This document shows, one piece after another, positions 63,011 to 64,000 of a stretch of DNA of 64,000 bases; position 1 is the stretch's first letter, and each line of letters opens with the position of its first letter. The position numbers and the translations under genes were made by a program. Under the pieces are notes generated by a model that ran no database searches, was not told where the DNA came from, and worked only from the letters and a program-made list of their open reading frames with translations. This stretch comes from Parerythrobacter_A sp963799315 (GTDB taxonomy: Bacteria; Pseudomonadota; Alphaproteobacteria; Sphingomonadales; Sphingomonadaceae): NCBI GenBank assembly GCA_963799315.1, contig CAWCWP010000002.1:310001-374000 (forward strand), written 5' to 3'.

Positions 63011-64000
63011 TCAAACGCTGACGCCGTGCGCCGCCGCCACCGCTGCGGCAATCCGCGCGCTGGCCTTGCCGTCGCCATAGGGATTATGCGCCTGCGCCAT
63101 CGCGTCATAGGCCGCACTGTCGTCGAGCAGGCGGGCGGTTTCGCGCACGATACGCGCCGCATCGGTCGCCACCAGCAACGCAGTGCCTGCGTCCACGCCT
63201 TCGGGCCGTTCGGTCGTGTCGCGCATCACCAGTACCGGTTTGCCCAAACTGGGCGCTTCTTCCTGCACGCCGCCGCTATCGGTCAGGATGACGTCGGCAA
63301 GGCCCATCAGGCGGACGAAATGCGGGTAATCGAGCGGTTCGATCAGCGCGACGTTCCCGCGCCCTGCCAGCGCCGCTTCCATCACCGGGCGCACATTGGG
63401 ATTGGGGTGGACGGGGAAGATAACCGCTACATCGTCGCGGTTGGACAGCTGGGCCACGGCGGTGGCGATATTGGCCATGCCCGTGCCGAAATTCTCGCGG
63501 CGATGCGCGGTCAGGGCGATGATGCGCTTGCCCGCGAACCGGGCCGCAACCTCGTCCAGCCCGCTGGCCAATGACGGGTTCGCTTCGATCCTGCCATGCG
63601 TGGCGAGCAGCGCGTCGATTACCGTGTTGCCGGTGACATGAATGGCGCTTTCCGACACATTCTCCGCCCGCAATGCCGCCGCCGCGCCTTCGGTCGGCGC
63701 GAAATGCAGGTCACCGACCACGCCCACGACGCGGCGGTTTACCTCTTCGGGCCAGGGGGAATAAATATTGCCGCTGCGCAGTCCCGCTTCGACATGGCCG
63801 ACGGGAATTTTGCGGAAATAGGCGCTCAGCGTCACCATCATCGTGGTCAGCGTATCGCCATGCACCAGCACACGGTCGGGCTGCCAGTCATCGAGCGCCG
63901 CGCCGCACGCGACCAGCATCCGCGCCGCCAGCCCGTCGAGCGACTGGCCGTGCTCCATCAGGTCGAGGTCGATATCGGGCACTATCCCCGCAATCGCCAG
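63011..64000 (-). CDS. wecB: UDP-N-acetylglucosamine 2-epimerase (5' end outside window)
   Basis: The last 329 residues and the stop are present; the N-terminus lies beyond the right edge. Motifs of non-hydrolysing epimerases: VLVHGDTLTTMMVTLSAYF, PVGHVEAGLRSGNIYSPWPEEVNR, HVTGNTVIDAL, LTAHRRENFG, PVHPNPNV and LTDSGGVQEEAPSLGKPVLVMRDTTERPEG. It makes UDP-N-acetylmannosamine. It points toward the rfb remnants and, with the dehydrogenase at 9.5-10.8 kb, indicates a surface polysaccharide rich in amino sugars. Confidence 0.94.
   Translation of the reverse strand: MAIAGIVPDIDLDLMEHGQSLDGLAARMLVACGAALDDWQPDRVLVHGDTLTTMMVTLSAYFRKIPVGHVEAGLRSGNIYSPWPEEVNRRVVGVVGDLHFAPTEGAAAALRAENVSESAIHVTGNTVIDALLATHGRIEANPSLASGLDEVAARFAGKRIIALTAHRRENFGTGMANIATAVAQLSNRDDVAVIFPVHPNPNVRPVMEAALAGRGNVALIEPLDYPHFVRLMGLADVILTDSGGVQEEAPSLGKPVLVMRDTTERPEGVDAGTALLVATDAARIVRETARLLDDSAAYDAMAQAHNPYGDGKASARIAAAVAAAHGVSV

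Noticed and set aside
1..64000. tRNA, rRNA, prophage, insertion sequence or defence system
   Set aside because: No cloverleaf-like segments, transposase, integrase, phage or defence-protein motifs were seen on either strand; a dedicated scan was not possible here.

Overview
The window looks like a chromosomal segment of an alphaproteobacterium of the order Sphingomonadales, most likely Erythrobacteraceae. The DNA is GC-rich. It carries the alphaproteobacterial cell-cycle proteins SciP (CtrA inhibitor) and MipZ, a DUF3035 lipoprotein, ubiquinone hydroxylase COQ7, and a tonB-exbB-exbD-exbD cluster of the type common in sphingomonads. Almost everything is core or housekeeping. I see no phage, insertion sequence, CRISPR array, toxin-antitoxin pair, restriction system, rRNA or tRNA.

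Layout. 0-8.3 kb: end of an acyl-CoA ligase, bactofilin plus M23 peptidase, nadD-rsfS-rlmH, an EnvC-like protein, ctpA, dsbB, coq7. 8.3-11.7 kb: a palindromic intergenic element, two nucleotide-sugar genes and fabI. 11.7-20.2 kb: yihY, dnaJ, pdxH, a cation transporter, phzF, a serine hydrolase, mnmA, sciP and small proteins, many split by single-base indels. 20.4-26.4 kb: RND efflux pair and a DUF445 protein. 26.4-34.7 kb: TonB-like protein, etfAB, exoD, sucC, a sugar/nucleotide phosphatase, OmpA lipoprotein, CorC/HlyC protein, DUF3035. 34.7-46.2 kb: a long minus-strand run hom, glpX, gpmA, purE, purK, folA, ribF, ecsC, ileS, lspA. 47.5-50.3 kb: TonB/Exb energy transduction. 50.4-57.6 kb: Lhr-type helicase, a broken DUF2059 gene, phosphomannomutase, DnaJ-like, mipZ, panC. 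57.8-61.2 kb: a beta-propeller amidohydrolase. 61.3-64 kb: dTDP-rhamnose genes and wecB.

Two layers of damage must be kept apart. First, at least 20 conserved genes carry one to several single-base frameshifts (dnaJ, pdxH, mnmA, ileS, lhr, mipZ, panC and others). Their codons on both sides remain intact, so these are most simply sequencing or assembly errors. Second, in the rhamnose cluster only rfbD is intact; rfbA, rfbC and rfbB survive as short remnants with large internal deletions, which looks like real gene decay.

The most unusual structure is in ileS. Two different long palindromic repeat elements lie inside the gene and are read in frame as extra peptides, next to a patch of lower GC with unlike codon use. 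A 33-base element occurs nearly unchanged just upstream of two unrelated genes, pdxH and lhr. I found no convincing new multi-gene system; these repeat phenomena and the decayed rhamnose cluster are the best leads.
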